Source: Clostridia bacterium
GTDB lineage: Bacteria; Bacillota; Clostridia; Oscillospirales; CAG-272
NCBI GenBank assembly: GCA_017502875.1
Contig: JAFVUF010000007.1
Location: 1-64,000 of the forward strand
Reading direction: 5' to 3'
Length of the DNA: 64,000 nucleotides
The notes beneath the pieces are model-generated. The model saw only the letters and a program-made list of their open reading frames with translations, searched no databases and had not been told where the DNA came from. Shown here piece by piece: positions 24,813 to 34,820 of the stretch; positions within the stretch are counted from its first letter, which is position 1, and every line of letters begins with the position of its first letter. The translations under genes and the position numbers were made by a program.

Positions 24813-25250
24813 ATGAAAGTTAATTTTAAAAAATTGGTTCCGTTTGCGCAGATGCCAACCTACGGAAGCGAGTACGCGGCAGGCGCCGACCTTTACGCCG
24901 CAACCGAGGATGAGATAGCTATCGCTCCCGGTGAGACAAAATTCATAGGTACTGGTATCGCAGTTGAGCTTCCGCTTGGAACTGTCGGTCTTGTTTACGC
25001 GAGAAGCGGTCTTGCCTGTAAGAAGGGGCTTGCGCCCGCTAACAAGGTGGGTGTTATTGACTGCGACTACCGCGGCGAGATAAAGGTCGCGCTGCACAAT
25101 CACGGAGCCGAAGCTCAGGTTGTGGGCGCCGGCGAGCGCATAGCGCAGATGGTAATCGCGCCCTACTATACGGCGGAATACGTTGAGGTCGAGGAGCTAA
25201 GCGACACTGTTCGCGGCGAGGGCGGATTTGGCTCAACGGGACGCATCTAA
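24813..25250 (+). CDS. dut: dUTP diphosphatase
   Basis: A 145-residue trimeric-type dUTPase that hydrolyses dUTP to dUMP, supplying thymidylate synthesis and keeping uracil out of DNA. All five family motifs are visible: AGADLYAA, YARSGLACKKG, GVIDCDYRGEI, GERIAQMVI and the C-terminal GEGGFGSTG that closes over the substrate. The ATG at 24813 is preferred to an upstream in-frame start that would lie inside the repeat; GAGGTC is a weak ribosome site. Its position after nrdDG groups it with nucleotide metabolism. Confidence 0.95.
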   Translation: MKVNFKKLVPFAQMPTYGSEYAAGADLYAATEDEIAIAPGETKFIGTGIAVELPLGTVGLVYARSGLACKKGLAPANKVGVIDCDYRGEIKVALHNHGAEAQVVGAGERIAQMVIAPYYTAEYVEVEELSDTVRGEGGFGSTGRI

Positions 25251-25255
25251 ATATT

Positions 25256-25440
25256 TAAAAGTTTTGTGCCTTCGGCGTAATAACTTTTTCTTTGGAAGAA
25301 AGAAGACACCAAAGAAAAAGTTACAAAAAGAAAAGGTCGATGGGAGCGTTTCGCTCGTTGCGACGAGCGACAAGGGCTACGCGCCCTTGACCGCGCCACC
25401 TTTTAAAAAATGCGGGCGAAAACTTTTGGAAATACGAAGT
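25256..25440 (-). repeat. Family B modular hairpin repeat, copy 5
   Basis: AACTTTTTCTTTGG...CCAAAGAAAAAGTTAC long stem, AAAAAGAAAAGG, a TCGCTCGT/ACGAGCGA stem, a CAAGGGC/GCCCTTG-like stem, CACCTTTTAAAAAATGCGG and GCGAAAACTTTTGG. It is the same order as copy 1 and fills the dut-HAD gap. Confidence 0.85.
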
Positions 25441-25459
25441 TTTGTATACAGGTGATAAT

Positions 25460-26203
25460 ATGATAAAGCTTATAGCGTGCGACCTTGACGGGACGCTGCT
25501 CCCGAGAGGTGAGAAGCGACTGACAAGCGCTTTGGAAAATAAAATAAAGGCTTGCGTTGCCAGCGGTGTTAAGTTCGCTGTCGTTTCGGGCAGAGACTAT
25601 GCCGCGATACGCCGTGTCATCGACTTTCTCCCCGACGATATTTACTTCGTTTGCTGCGGCGGAAGTGTGTGCGTGAAGGGAGGGAAAACCCTTTACAGCA
25701 AACCCGTAACCGCTGAAAGCGTGATTTCCGCTATCAAGGCGGCAAAAAACAGCGGCAAGGGTCTGGTGCTTTCCTCGGACAGACAGGTGTACGTTTACGG
25801 AAGCGAGGATTTCGTTTCCTTTGTCAAAAATATGTACGGCGAGGACGCGATTCCGATAGCCTGCAATCGCGGAGTTCAGTCTCCCGTATACAAGATTTCT
25901 TTCTACGGTGAGCAGAGCCGCGTGCTTGAACCGAGCGCTCACGGACTTAAGCTTTTCTACAACCGAAACGGCTGGGAGGAGTACATAAGTCGCATTGCGG
26001 GTAAGGCGGAGGCGCTTTCTGACCTTATGATGCGTACCTCTGTTCTCGCGAGCGAGGTGATAGCGGCGGGGGACGACCTTTGCGACGCCCCTATGCTTAA
26101 AAAGGCTAAACAGTCTTTTGCTTTGACCCGTGAGTGCGCAAACGAAAGCGGCGCGGAGTACATAAGCGACCCGAGCTTGATTTTTGAAGCTGCGCAGCTA
26201 TGA
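25460..26203 (+). CDS. HAD superfamily phosphatase (Cof-type)
   Basis: A 247-residue Cof/IIB-type haloacid dehalogenase phosphatase. Motif I is ACDLDGTLL (nucleophile and acid/base Asp), motif II VVSGRDY, and motif IV AAGDDLCDAPML near residue 205. Substrates of this group are usually sugar phosphates or flavin/pyridoxal phosphates; none can be chosen from sequence. The ATG at 25460 is chosen because AGGTGATAAT precedes it; an upstream TTG extension has no support. Its stop overlaps the start of the DUF523 gene (ATGA). Confidence 0.88.
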   Translation: MIKLIACDLDGTLLPRGEKRLTSALENKIKACVASGVKFAVVSGRDYAAIRRVIDFLPDDIYFVCCGGSVCVKGGKTLYSKPVTAESVISAIKAAKNSGKGLVLSSDRQVYVYGSEDFVSFVKNMYGEDAIPIACNRGVQSPVYKISFYGEQSRVLEPSAHGLKLFYNRNGWEEYISRIAGKAEALSDLMMRTSVLASEVIAAGDDLCDAPMLKKAKQSFALTRECANESGAEYISDPSLIFEAAQL

Positions 26204-26631
26204 AAAAACCGATTCTTGTAAGCGCTTGTTTACTTGGGCAGGCGTGCCGTTACGACGGAAAAAGCAAGCCGAATGAGGCGGTCTTGGCGCTTATGGAGAA
26301 ATATGAGCTTATACCCGTATGTCCTGAGGCGCTTGGAGGACTTTCCATACCCCGCCTGCCGAGTGAGATAAGGAGAGGCGCTGTGGTATCCGAAAACGGC
26401 GCAGACGTAACCGAATTCTTTGTTACGGGTGCGATGGAAGCTTTGAAAATAGCAAAAAAACACGGCTGTGAAACGGCGGTTTTGAAGGCTCGGAGCCCCT
26501 CGTGCGGCTCCGGCGAGATATATGACGGCTCGTTTTCGGGTGAGCTGACCGAGGGCGACGGTATTACCGCCTCGCTTTTGAAGAAAAACGGTATAACTGT
26601 CTATACCGAGGACGAAATAACCGTTTTTTAA
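26200..26631 (+). CDS. DUF523 family protein
   Basis: A 143-residue DUF523 protein, translationally coupled to the HAD gene by a 4-bp overlap. The conserved Cys motifs are ILVSACLLGQACRYDGKSK, VCPEALGGL and KARSPSCGSGEIYDG; these resemble Fe-S or redox-active ligand sets. The function is unknown. An intrinsic terminator follows within 60 bp. Confidence 0.88.
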   Translation: MKKPILVSACLLGQACRYDGKSKPNEAVLALMEKYELIPVCPEALGGLSIPRLPSEIRRGAVVSENGADVTEFFVTGAMEALKIAKKHGCETAVLKARSPSCGSGEIYDGSFSGELTEGDGITASLLKKNGITVYTEDEITVF

Positions 26632-26656
26632 GCAACAAAAATTAATAAAAAGTGAA

Positions 26657-26692
26657 AAATGGCGCGTAGCACTTGACTTGCGCCGTTTTTTA
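26657..26692 (+). terminator. Intrinsic terminator after DUF523 gene
   Basis: AATGGCGC (26658-26665) pairs with GCGCCGTT (26680-26687), with AAAAA before and a run of six T after. Confidence 0.8.
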
Positions 26693-26757
26693 TTATAAAA
26701 TAATAAAGAAGAAATTTGTCCTTGCGCACATGCTATCAGTTTTTGGAGGGAGCTTTT

Positions 26758-27456
26758 ATGGCGGCTACCAACGCAAATATTATCAGTATCGACGAAAGGG
26801 ATATAAACAGCGGACGTATTATGGAAATGACGCCCGCCTTTACCGTTACGCCCGATGCCCTTATAACCGTTCCGCTTAATTACCGAGCGGAGATATTAGT
26901 CGACGGAGAGTGGGTCAGAACCGTTAAGCCCTGCCTAAAAAAGAAGCTTTCTCGCTTAGTAGGCTCGGACAGGGAAGGAAAAAGCGTCCGCGCGCTCTAC
27001 GTCAGCAACAGGAAGTTTACCTCGATGTCGTGGGGAATTGGCAGTCTTGTGATAAAGTACGATTTCCTTGACGGCAGCTCGGTGAACGTTGGCGCAAGCG
27101 GTACGCTTATAGCGGAGATATCTGACGCGGTGGCGTTTTACGGCTCGTTTGGTAAGGAAATGGGTACGCTTGACCTGACTGAATGTACGGGTAAGATAAC
27201 GTCTGCTTTCCGTGTGTGCGCCTCAAAGCTGCTCGTGGAGATGTTCAACGAGGCTATTCAGCCGATATTTGAGACGGAATTTATGGTCAGTGAGCTTGAT
27301 AGGCGGGTAAACGAGCGCCTGTGTAACCGAGCGCTTGATGACGTTCTGCCGGGTATAGTTTTCCGTTCCGCTACGGTTTCGGGAATTCGAGTTAACGAGG
27401 ACGATAAGAACGCTATAATCGAGCGCTTCGGCACTAAACGTCCCGCCCGCCGCTAA
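26758..27456 (+). CDS. SPFH-like domain protein, hypothetical
   Basis: A 232-residue protein without signal peptide or membrane segment. The order of short motifs (VPLNYRAEILVDGEW near residue 40, SWGIGSLVIKYDFLDGSSVNVGASGTLIAEISDAVAFYGSFG in the middle, then an alpha-helical part up to the basic tail TKRPARR) resembles the SPFH domain of the cytosolic virion-core-like proteins of Firmicutes, but it is short and lacks their C-terminal zinc ribbon. The ATG at 26758 follows GGAGGGAGCTTTT; an upstream in-frame start lacks a ribosome site. The function is unknown. Confidence 0.55.
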   Translation: MAATNANIISIDERDINSGRIMEMTPAFTVTPDALITVPLNYRAEILVDGEWVRTVKPCLKKKLSRLVGSDREGKSVRALYVSNRKFTSMSWGIGSLVIKYDFLDGSSVNVGASGTLIAEISDAVAFYGSFGKEMGTLDLTECTGKITSAFRVCASKLLVEMFNEAIQPIFETEFMVSELDRRVNERLCNRALDDVLPGIVFRSATVSGIRVNEDDKNAIIERFGTKRPARR

Positions 27457-27465
27457 GTCGCGCCG

Positions 27466-27745
27466 GCGACAGCGGATTGGCGGCGCGAGCTTTTGAGAAC
27501 GTCGAGCATTTCGAGCGCCGCTAAGTCGAGGTTCGCTTCGCTACACTAAGGCTTGAACAGAGTTTGACAATGTCCAGAAGTTTCGTCAACCTTTTCAAAG
27601 GTTGCGCAGTCAAGGGCGTGGAGCCCTTGTCGTCCGTCGCAACGGACGAAATTCTCCTAACGAGCTTTTCTTTTTGTTACTTTTTCTTTGGGCTCTGCTT
27701 TTTCCCAAAGAAAAAGTCATTGTGCCGCAAGGCGCAAGATAAATT
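27466..27745 (+). repeat. Family B modular hairpin repeat, copy 6 (full P-Q-R order)
   Basis: The most complete copy. P module: GGCGGCGCGAGCTTTTGAG, AACGTCGAGCATTTCGAGCG, GTTCGCTTCGCTACACTAAG, CAGAAGTTTCG. Q module: AACCTTT/AAAGGTT stem, CAAGGGC/GCCCTTG stem, CGTCCGT/ACGGACG stem. R module: CTAACGAGCTTTTCTTTTTG, the CTTTTTCTTTGG stem, and a GTGCCGCAAGGCGCA tail. Confidence 0.88.
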
Positions 27746-27798
27746 AAAACGTTATTGCATATTTTAACTGAATATGCAGTATTAATCCAAAAAACTTA

Positions 27799-27833
27799 AC
27801 TGAATGATGTATAAAATCATCATTCGGTTTTTA
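27799..27833 (+). terminator. Terminator before the ilv genes
   Basis: AACTGAATGATG pairs with CATCATTCGGTT (one G-U), followed by TTTTTATTT. It lies 30 bp before the ilvB -35, so it ends incoming transcription and is not an attenuator of the predicted ilvB transcript. Confidence 0.8.
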
Positions 27834-27859
27834 TTTGCCGTAAAATATATAAATAGATG

Positions 27860-27888
27860 TTGAAATTTTTCGACAGATGTGCTATAAT
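27860..27888 (+). promoter_or_regulatory. ilvB promoter
   Basis: TTGAAA (27860-27865), a 17-bp spacer and TATAAT (27883-27888). The leader is only about 45 nt, so no T-box or peptide attenuator fits. Confidence 0.75.
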
Positions 27889-27937
27889 TGGCGGTGTTTT
27901 TAATGTATAAACTCGCTTTTAGAAAGGTAACCAAGGC

Positions 27938-29602
27938 ATGAAATTAACGGGAGCAAGAATTTTAATCGAAACTCTCATCGAACAGGGAACCGACGTTATA
28001 TTCGGTTATCCCGGCGGAGCGGTGCTCAACATTTACGATGAGCTTTACCTTAACTCCGACAGAATAAAGCATATTATTACTGCTCACGAGCAGGGCGCGG
28101 CTCACGCCGCCGACGGCTACGCCAGAGCCAGCGGAAAGGTTGGAGTCGTTCTTGCGACGTCAGGTCCGGGCGCAACTAACCTCGTTACCGGCATCGCGAA
28201 CGCGTACCTTGACTCCGTTCCCATGGTCGCTATCACGGGTAACGTAGCGAGCAGTATGTTCGGAAAGGACTCCTTCCAGGAGGTCGATATAATGGGAGTT
28301 ACTCTCCCGATAACCAAGCATAACTACGTCGTCCGTGATGTAAACGAGCTTGCCGACACCGTAAGAGAGGCGTTCAAGATTGCCAAATCCGGTCGCCCCG
28401 GTCCCGTTCTCGTTGATATTCCGAAGGACGTTCAGCTTGGCTTGGCGGAGTACGAGCCTGCCGAGATAGTCAAGCCCTACGAGAGTGTGAAGGCGTCTGA
28501 GTCTGATATACAGAAGGCTGTCGAGATGATAAACGAAAGCAGCCGTCCGTTCATTATTTGCGGCGGCGGCGCGGTTATTTCGGGAGCTGAAAATGAGGTC
28601 GCGCTTCTCGCTGAGAAGACTGACGCCTACATAGGCTGCTCGATGATGGGTCTTTCCGCCGTCAGCGCCGATCACCCGAGAAACCTCGGTATGATAGGTA
28701 TGCACGGACGTTATTCGGCAAGCAGAGCGCTTAAAGAATGTGATCTTATGATAACGCTCGGAGCGCGCTTCAGCGACCGCGCGACAGGAGATAAGGCGAA
28801 ATTCTCCGAGGGCAAGAGGATACTTCACATTGACATCGATACAGCCGAGATTAACAAGAATATAACGGTTGACTTCGGTATACAGAGCGACTTAAAATAC
28901 GCGCTTAGCAAGATAATACCCCTCATTGAGGAGAAAAAGCACGTAGAGTGGAGCGAAAGCGTCGCTCGCTTCAAGGCTTACGAGGCGGAGCATAAGCCTC
29001 CGTTTATCGAAAAGGAGCTTAACCCCTACAAGATACTCGATATGATAAGCGACAGGCTTGACCCCGATATGCCCGTCGCGACTGATGTCGGTCAGCACCA
29101 GCTGTGGACCTCGCAGAGATACCGCGTAAGAAAGCCAAGACGCTTCCTTACCAGCGGAGGACTTGGAACGATGGGCTTCGGAATGGGCGCGGCTATCGGC
29201 GCTTGCGTGGCTACGGGGCAGAGGACGGTTCTCATAACGGGCGACGGAAGCTTCGGAATGAACCTGAACGAGACCATGACTATGGTATCTCAGGGGCTTC
29301 CCGTTACCGTTGTTATAATGAATAACACGGTTCTCGGTAACGTCCGTCAGTGGCAGACGATGTTCTACGGAAAGCGTTATTCCTCAACCACCCTTGGCAG
29401 AGCTGTTGATTTCGCGGCTCTTGCGGACGCCTTCGGGGCAAAGGGACTCAGAGCGAATGACGAGAAAAGCTTTGCCGCGGCTCTTGACGAGGCGCTAAGC
29501 ACCGACGGGCCCGTTATCATCGACGCAAAGATAAATATGGACGAGAGAGTTCTGCCGATGATACCCCCAGGACAGAGCTTTGAGCAGTTAAAGCTCGACT
29601 GA
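27938..29602 (+). CDS. ilvB: Acetolactate synthase large subunit
   Basis: A 554-residue ThDP/FAD-dependent catalytic subunit, condensing two pyruvate (or pyruvate with 2-ketobutyrate) in valine, leucine and isoleucine synthesis. The N-terminal PYR domain holds FGYPGGAVLNIYD and catalytic Glu51 in TAHEQGAAHAADGYAR. The middle FAD-binding domain carries GMIGMHG. The C-terminal PP domain has the ThDP motif TGDGSFGMNLNE ending in MNN. It is 22 bp upstream of the regulatory subunit; the biosynthetic set ilvB-N-C-D-E is colinear. Confidence 0.95.
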   Translation: MKLTGARILIETLIEQGTDVIFGYPGGAVLNIYDELYLNSDRIKHIITAHEQGAAHAADGYARASGKVGVVLATSGPGATNLVTGIANAYLDSVPMVAITGNVASSMFGKDSFQEVDIMGVTLPITKHNYVVRDVNELADTVREAFKIAKSGRPGPVLVDIPKDVQLGLAEYEPAEIVKPYESVKASESDIQKAVEMINESSRPFIICGGGAVISGAENEVALLAEKTDAYIGCSMMGLSAVSADHPRNLGMIGMHGRYSASRALKECDLMITLGARFSDRATGDKAKFSEGKRILHIDIDTAEINKNITVDFGIQSDLKYALSKIIPLIEEKKHVEWSESVARFKAYEAEHKPPFIEKELNPYKILDMISDRLDPDMPVATDVGQHQLWTSQRYRVRKPRRFLTSGGLGTMGFGMGAAIGACVATGQRTVLITGDGSFGMNLNETMTMVSQGLPVTVVIMNNTVLGNVRQWQTMFYGKRYSSTTLGRAVDFAALADAFGAKGLRANDEKSFAAALDEALSTDGPVIIDAKINMDERVLPMIPPGQSFEQLKLD

Positions 29603-29623
29603 CGGGAAGGAGGAAGCTAAAAA

Positions 29624-30139
29624 ATGAAAAGATTTGTTATCGGACTTCTGGTTACGGACGAGGCGGGAGCGCTTACGCGCATTTCGGGAATGTTCGCCAG
29701 AAGAAGCTTCAATATTGAAAGCCTGACGGTTGGAGTTACAGAAAAGCCGGGTGTTTCGAGAATGACCATCGTAATGATGGGCGACGACAGCGCTCGCGAC
29801 CAGATAATCAGACAGCTCTCCAAGATACACAGTGTCAGAGAGATAAAGGAAATGCACCCCGAAAGCTCCGTTAACCGAGAGCTTATAATAATCAAGGTAA
29901 AGACCACAAGCGAGACCAGAAGTGAGATAATCGACGCGGTAACGGTTTTCAGAAACAGCATAATCGATTATCACAAGGACGCTCTTTCCATTGAGGTTAC
30001 GGGAGACGGCAACAAGCTTAACGCCTTTATTGACCTTATGGCAGATTACGGTATACTTGAAATATGCCGCACCGGACTTATATCCGTGGACAGAGGCACT
30101 ACGACATTAAAGGACAGCGGGTATATACCTGAGCATTAA
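29624..30139 (+). CDS. ilvN: Acetolactate synthase regulatory subunit
   Basis: A 171-residue small subunit. The N-terminal ACT domain (VIGLLVTDEAGALTRISGMFARRSFNIESLTVG) gives valine feedback control, and a C-terminal ALS_ss_C domain follows (NRELIIIKVKTTSETRSEI). Length fits the ilvH/ilvN type. The ribosome site GGAAGGAGGAAGCTAAAAA is strong. The stop codon lies inside a perfect palindrome (30134-30162) that opens a family C chain. Confidence 0.93.
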   Translation: MKRFVIGLLVTDEAGALTRISGMFARRSFNIESLTVGVTEKPGVSRMTIVMMGDDSARDQIIRQLSKIHSVREIKEMHPESSVNRELIIIKVKTTSETRSEIIDAVTVFRNSIIDYHKDALSIEVTGDGNKLNAFIDLMADYGILEICRTGLISVDRGTTTLKDSGYIPEH

Positions 30140-30222
30140 ATTTCGCTGAGCGAAATTTAATGCGATGAAATGAATTCCTATGGAATTCGTGAAATGCGCT
30201 GAAGCGCATGGATTTATCAAGA
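30134..30222 (+). repeat. Family C mini-hairpin chain, GAAAT spacer type, copy 2
   Basis: A perfect 13-bp palindrome (30134-30146 with 30150-30162) includes the last His codon and stop of ilvN in its left arm. Then come ATGAAAT, GAATTCC/GGAATTC, GTGAAATGCG and CGCT/AGCG. The words ATGAAATGAATTCCT and GGAATTCG also occur in the copy behind pfkA. Confidence 0.85.
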
Positions 30223-30230
30223 AAAATTAA

Positions 30231-31274
<1,044 letters not shown>

Positions 31275-31398
31275 GCAGGCAAGCGCCTGCGGGCGTATAG
31301 TGCTCCCGCACAGTACGCGTAGCATAATATAGCGTAAGTTTTTCGGATTAACAGAGCGAAGAAATTTGCTCCCGAAATCAAAAAGTAATACCGTATCA

Positions 31399-31446
31399 GT
31401 CCGAAAGACAGCTCGTTTATACCTGCTATCTTTCGGATTTTTACCC
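31399..31446 (+). terminator. Terminator-like hairpin between ilvC and ilvD
   Basis: TCCGAAAGA (31400-31408) pairs with TCTTTCGGA (31429-31437), followed by TTTTTACC. It lies about 30 bp before ilvD, so it would lower or regulate read-through from ilvC unless a promoter hides between them. Confidence 0.65.
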
Positions 31447-31469
31447 TTATATCACACGGAGAAAAGCAA

Positions 31470-33137
31470 ATGATAAGCGATAAAATGAAAACAGGGGTGG
31501 AAAGAGCGCCCCAGCGTTCCCTGCTTAAAGCTATGGGAATGACCGATAAACAGATAAGAAAGCCTCTTATCGGTATAGTTAACTCTTTTAATGAAGTAAT
31601 TCCCGGTCATATTCACCTTCAGAACGTCGCCCGCGCCGTTAAGGACGGAGTGCTGGCTGCCGGCGGAACTCCTATGGAGTTTAACGTTATAGGTGTTTGC
31701 GATGGACTAGCTATGGGACACGAGGGAATGAAGTATTCGCTCGTTACCCGTGAGATAATAGCGGACAGCGTTGAGTGCATGGCTAAGGCGCACTGCTTTG
31801 ACGGTCTGGTGTTCATTCCGAACTGCGATAAGATAGTTCCGGGTATGCTCCTTGCCGCCGCAAGACTCAATATCCCTTCCGTTTTCTGCTCGGGCGGTCC
31901 TATGCTTTCGCTTTGCTCAGATGAGGGCAAGGCGATGGACCTCAATTCCGTTTTCGAGGCTGTGGGCGCGATAAAGAACGGCACTATCGACGAAAACCGT
32001 CTCAGCTACTTCGAGGAAAACGCATGCCCCGGCTGCGGCTCCTGCTCGGGAATGTTTACCGCAAACAGTATGAACTGTCTTTGCGAGGCGCTTGGTATGG
32101 CGCTCCGAGGAAACGGAACTATCCCAGCGGTCTACGCCGCGCGTCAAAGACTTGCAAAGCAGGCGGGTGAGAAGATACTTGAGCTTGTAGAGCGTGATAT
32201 AAAGCCGCTTGATATTATGACCGAGGCGGCGTTTGAGAACGCCTTTAAGGTGGATATGGCGCTTGGCTGCTCCTCAAACTCTCTGCTCCATCTCGTCGCG
32301 ATAGCTTACGAGGCGGGCGTTCCGTTTGATCTTAAAAAGGTAAATGAGATAAGTGAGAAAACCCCGAACCTCTGCCACCTCGCTCCCGCAGGTCATCATC
32401 ATATGCAGGACCTTACCGCCGTTGGCGGCGTTTACGCGGTTATGGGTGAGCTGAATAAGAAGGGAATGCTCGACACCGGCTGTATCACAGTTACGGGTAA
32501 GACCGTGGGCGAAAATATAGAGGGTATTCTTCCTCTTAATCACGAGGTCATCAAATCCATTGACGAACCGTACAGTAAAACGGGAGGTCTTGCGGTGCTT
32601 TTCGGCTCACTCGCTCCTAACGGCGCGGCGGTCAAGAGAAGCGCGGTTGCTCCCGAAATGCTCGTTCATACAGGCCCTGCCCGTGTGTTCGACAGCGAGG
32701 AGGAGGCTATCGACGCGATTTATAACGCAAAAATAAAGAGCGGAGACGTTGTCGTTATCCGTTATGAAGGACCTGCCGGAGGTCCGGGTATGAGAGAAAT
32801 GCTTTCTCCCACCTCGGCTATCGCGGGAATGGGTCTTGACAAGGAGGTCGCTCTTATCACGGACGGGCGCTTCTCCGGCGCTACCCGCGGAGCGTCCATA
32901 GGACACGTTTCGCCTGAGGCGATAAGCGGCGGTCCTATCGCTTACGTCAAAGAGGGCGATATGATTGAGATTGATATTCCGAATTACACGATAAACCTGC
33001 TCGTTTCCGAGGAGGAGATGGCGGTGCGCCGTAAGGAAATGCCTATTAAGACGAAGCCCGAAATCAAGGGTTATCTTAAAAAGTACGCCAAAATGGTAAC
33101 GTCAGCCGACAAGGGCGCGGTGCTGAGCGTAGACTAA
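31470..33137 (+). CDS. ilvD: Dihydroxy-acid dehydratase
   Basis: A 555-residue Fe-S dehydratase forming the 2-keto acids for valine and isoleucine. Cluster ligands lie in [13 protein letters not shown] and [24 protein letters not shown]; the C-terminal signature [19 protein letters not shown] and [10 protein letters not shown] are intact. Length fits the IlvD family rather than sugar-acid dehydratases. A family A element starts at its stop codon. Confidence 0.95.
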   Translation: MISDKMKTGVERAPQRSLLKAMGMTDKQIRKPLIGIVNSFNEVIPGHIHLQNVARAVKDGVLAAGGTPMEFNVIGVCDGLAMGHEGMKYSLVTREIIADSVECMAKAHCFDGLVFIPNCDKIVPGMLLAAARLNIPSVFCSGGPMLSLCSDEGKAMDLNSVFEAVGAIKNGTIDENRLSYFEENACPGCGSCSGMFTANSMNCLCEALGMALRGNGTIPAVYAARQRLAKQAGEKILELVERDIKPLDIMTEAAFENAFKVDMALGCSSNSLLHLVAIAYEAGVPFDLKKVNEISEKTPNLCHLAPAGHHHMQDLTAVGGVYAVMGELNKKGMLDTGCITVTGKTVGENIEGILPLNHEVIKSIDEPYSKTGGLAVLFGSLAPNGAAVKRSAVAPEMLVHTGPARVFDSEEEAIDAIYNAKIKSGDVVVIRYEGPAGGPGMREMLSPTSAIAGMGLDKEVALITDGRFSGATRGASIGHVSPEAISGGPIAYVKEGDMIEIDIPNYTINLLVSEEEMAVRRKEMPIKTKPEIKGYLKKYAKMVTSADKGAVLSVD

Positions 33138-33138
33138 A

Positions 33139-33223
33139 AAGGAGTACGCGCTTTTCGAGAAAAGCTGCGCAAAAGCTTTTATATAGCCATCGCCCCCACT
33201 TGTGGGGAGTGATGGCTATATGA
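33139..33223 (+). repeat. Family A two-hairpin element, copy A3
   Basis: GGAGTACGC, hairpin GCTTTTCGAGAAAAGC enclosed by CGC/GCG, CAAAAGCTTTTA, then second hairpin TATAGCCATC paired with GATGGCTATA around a GC-rich inner stem. It abuts the ilvD stop. Confidence 0.85.
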
Positions 33224-33368
33224 TGTCTTTTCACAAACTACTTGGAAAGTTCGGTGCCTTTTCCGATAACAGTGTTCTCGTCGCCTTATTATGCCGTAAT
33301 AATATTAGTACAATAAATATCTGTTGATAAATTATTTCGGGTATCTTAAAAATTGACTCGTAAGAGTA

Positions 33369-33456
33369 TCATTTCTGCCGATACCATTAAGATATCGGCA
33401 GAAATGAAGTTCTTTGCCGAGGCTTTCTTTCAAGAAAGCCGGAAAACTTAAACGAA
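33369..33456 (-). repeat. Family A two-hairpin element, copy A4
   Basis: Inverted relative to A3. ATTTCTGCCGATA pairs with TATCGGCAGAAAT, then GAAGTTCTTTG, then GGCTTTCTTTCAAGAAAGCC enclosed by CCG/CGG. It ends 14 bp before ilvE. A3 and A4 together span the whole ilvD-ilvE gap; nothing recognisable lies between them. Confidence 0.83.
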
Positions 33457-33469
33457 AGGAAATCTTGTT

Positions 33470-34537
33470 ATGCTTAACATCAAGTATGAATTAGCAAAGG
33501 AGCTTAAAGCTAAGCCCGTTAAGGGGCAGCCTCTTGGCTTCGGTAAAATAACCACCGACCATATGTTCATTATGAATTACACGGAGGGCAAGGGCTGGCA
33601 CGATCCCAGAATAGTTCCTTATCAGAATATTTCCCTCGCTCCCACCGCTATGGTTTTCCACTACGGACAGACAATGTTCGAGGGACTTAAAGCGTACAGA
33701 AGCGAAGGCGGTGAGGTTCGTCTTTTCCGTCCCGATATGAACGCCAAGCGCGCCAACGTTTCAAATAAGCGTCTTTGTATTCCCGAAATTCCCGAGGAGG
33801 ATTTCGTGCAGGCGGTAAAGGAGCTTGTTAAGGTAGAGAAGGATTGGATTCCCACCGAGCCCGGCACCTCGCTTTACATCAGACCCTTTGTCATCGCTAC
33901 CGATGAGTTTCTCGGTGTCGCTCCGTCAAAGACGTATCTCTTTATGGTAATTCTTTCTCCCTCGGGTGCTTACTACGCAAGCGGTCTCGCTCCCGTCGGA
34001 ATCTGGATAGAGGACGATTACGTAAGAGCCGTTAGGGGCGGAATGGGCTTTGCGAAGACGGGCGGAAACTACGCCGCTTCTCTTGCGGGTCAGGTGAAGG
34101 CTCACGATGACGGCTACTCTCAGGTGCTTTGGCTTGACGGCGTTGAGCGCAAGTACATCGAGGAGGTCGGAGCGATGAACATTTTCTTCGTTATCGACGG
34201 CAAGGTTGTTACTCCTATGCTTAACGGAAGTATTCTTCCCGGTATAACCCGTGATTCCGTAATCAACCTCTGCAAGAGCTGGGGGCTTACGGTTGAGGAG
34301 AGACGTATTTCTGTTGACGAGCTTATCGAGGCGCAGAAGAGTGGCAGAATGACCGAGTGCTTCGGTACGGGAACGGCGGCTGTTATTTCTCCCGTCGGAA
34401 AGCTTCGCTACAAGGACGACGTTATGACCATAGCCGACGGAGGAATCGGTGAGATAAGTCAGAAAATTTACGACACCGTTACGGGTATTCAGACCGGAAA
34501 GGCTGCTGACCCGTTTGGTTGGAGCGTAGTACTCTAA
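33470..34537 (+). CDS. ilvE: Branched-chain amino acid aminotransferase
   Basis: A 355-residue fold-type IV PLP aminotransferase, catalysing the last step for valine, leucine and isoleucine. FHYGQTMFEGLKAYR, SLYIRPFVIATDEFLGV, the PLP Lys in GFAKTGGNYAASLAGQ, and ERKYIEEVGAMNIFFV are visible. Length fits the BCAT group rather than D-amino acid aminotransferases. CGAAAGGAAATCTTGTT precedes the ATG. A strong terminator closes the ilv set. Confidence 0.95.
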   Translation: MLNIKYELAKELKAKPVKGQPLGFGKITTDHMFIMNYTEGKGWHDPRIVPYQNISLAPTAMVFHYGQTMFEGLKAYRSEGGEVRLFRPDMNAKRANVSNKRLCIPEIPEEDFVQAVKELVKVEKDWIPTEPGTSLYIRPFVIATDEFLGVAPSKTYLFMVILSPSGAYYASGLAPVGIWIEDDYVRAVRGGMGFAKTGGNYAASLAGQVKAHDDGYSQVLWLDGVERKYIEEVGAMNIFFVIDGKVVTPMLNGSILPGITRDSVINLCKSWGLTVEERRISVDELIEAQKSGRMTECFGTGTAAVISPVGKLRYKDDVMTIADGGIGEISQKIYDTVTGIQTGKAADPFGWSVVL

Positions 34538-34546
34538 TTTTAATAT

Positions 34547-34577
34547 AAAAATGGGCTGCTAAGCAGCCCATTTTTTA
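34547..34577. terminator. Bidirectional terminator closing ilvE
   Basis: AAAAATGGGCTGCT paired with AGCAGCCCATTTTTT. It also overlaps the stop of the convergent gene at 34575. Confidence 0.93.
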
Positions 34578-34799
34578 GCTTCGGTTGATGGCTTTATAAA
34601 GTCTTGAAACAAACATCTCTATTTCGTCGGGAATTATGGAAAGCGCCGCTTCCTCCGCTTTGTTATACGCTTCCGTCAAACCCGTAATCCGAGAAAACGG
34701 AAGATTTACGGCTTCGGGAATAAGCGCTGTAACGGCTACAAGGCAGATTCCGCCGAAAAGAGAAGCTATTTTGATTACTGTCTTTATAATTCTATACAT
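34575..34799 (-). CDS. Hypothetical small membrane-anchored protein downstream of gpr
   Basis: A 74-residue protein with one N-terminal hydrophobic segment (IIKTVIKIASLFGGICLVAVTALI) and a short polar remainder. No family is recognised. It lies 21 bp after gpr, probably in the same transcript, so a sporulation or germination role is possible but only inferred from position. Confidence 0.55.
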   Translation of the reverse strand: MYRIIKTVIKIASLFGGICLVAVTALIPEAVNLPFSRITGLTEAYNKAEEAALSIIPDEIEMFVSRLYKAINRS

Positions 34800-34820
34800 A
34801 CTTGTTTTCCTCTACATAGG

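Noticed and set aside
27889..27937. T-box or leader-peptide attenuator for the ilv genes
   Set aside because: The leader after the predicted promoter is too short, and neither a T-box motif nor a run of Ile/Val/Leu codons is present.
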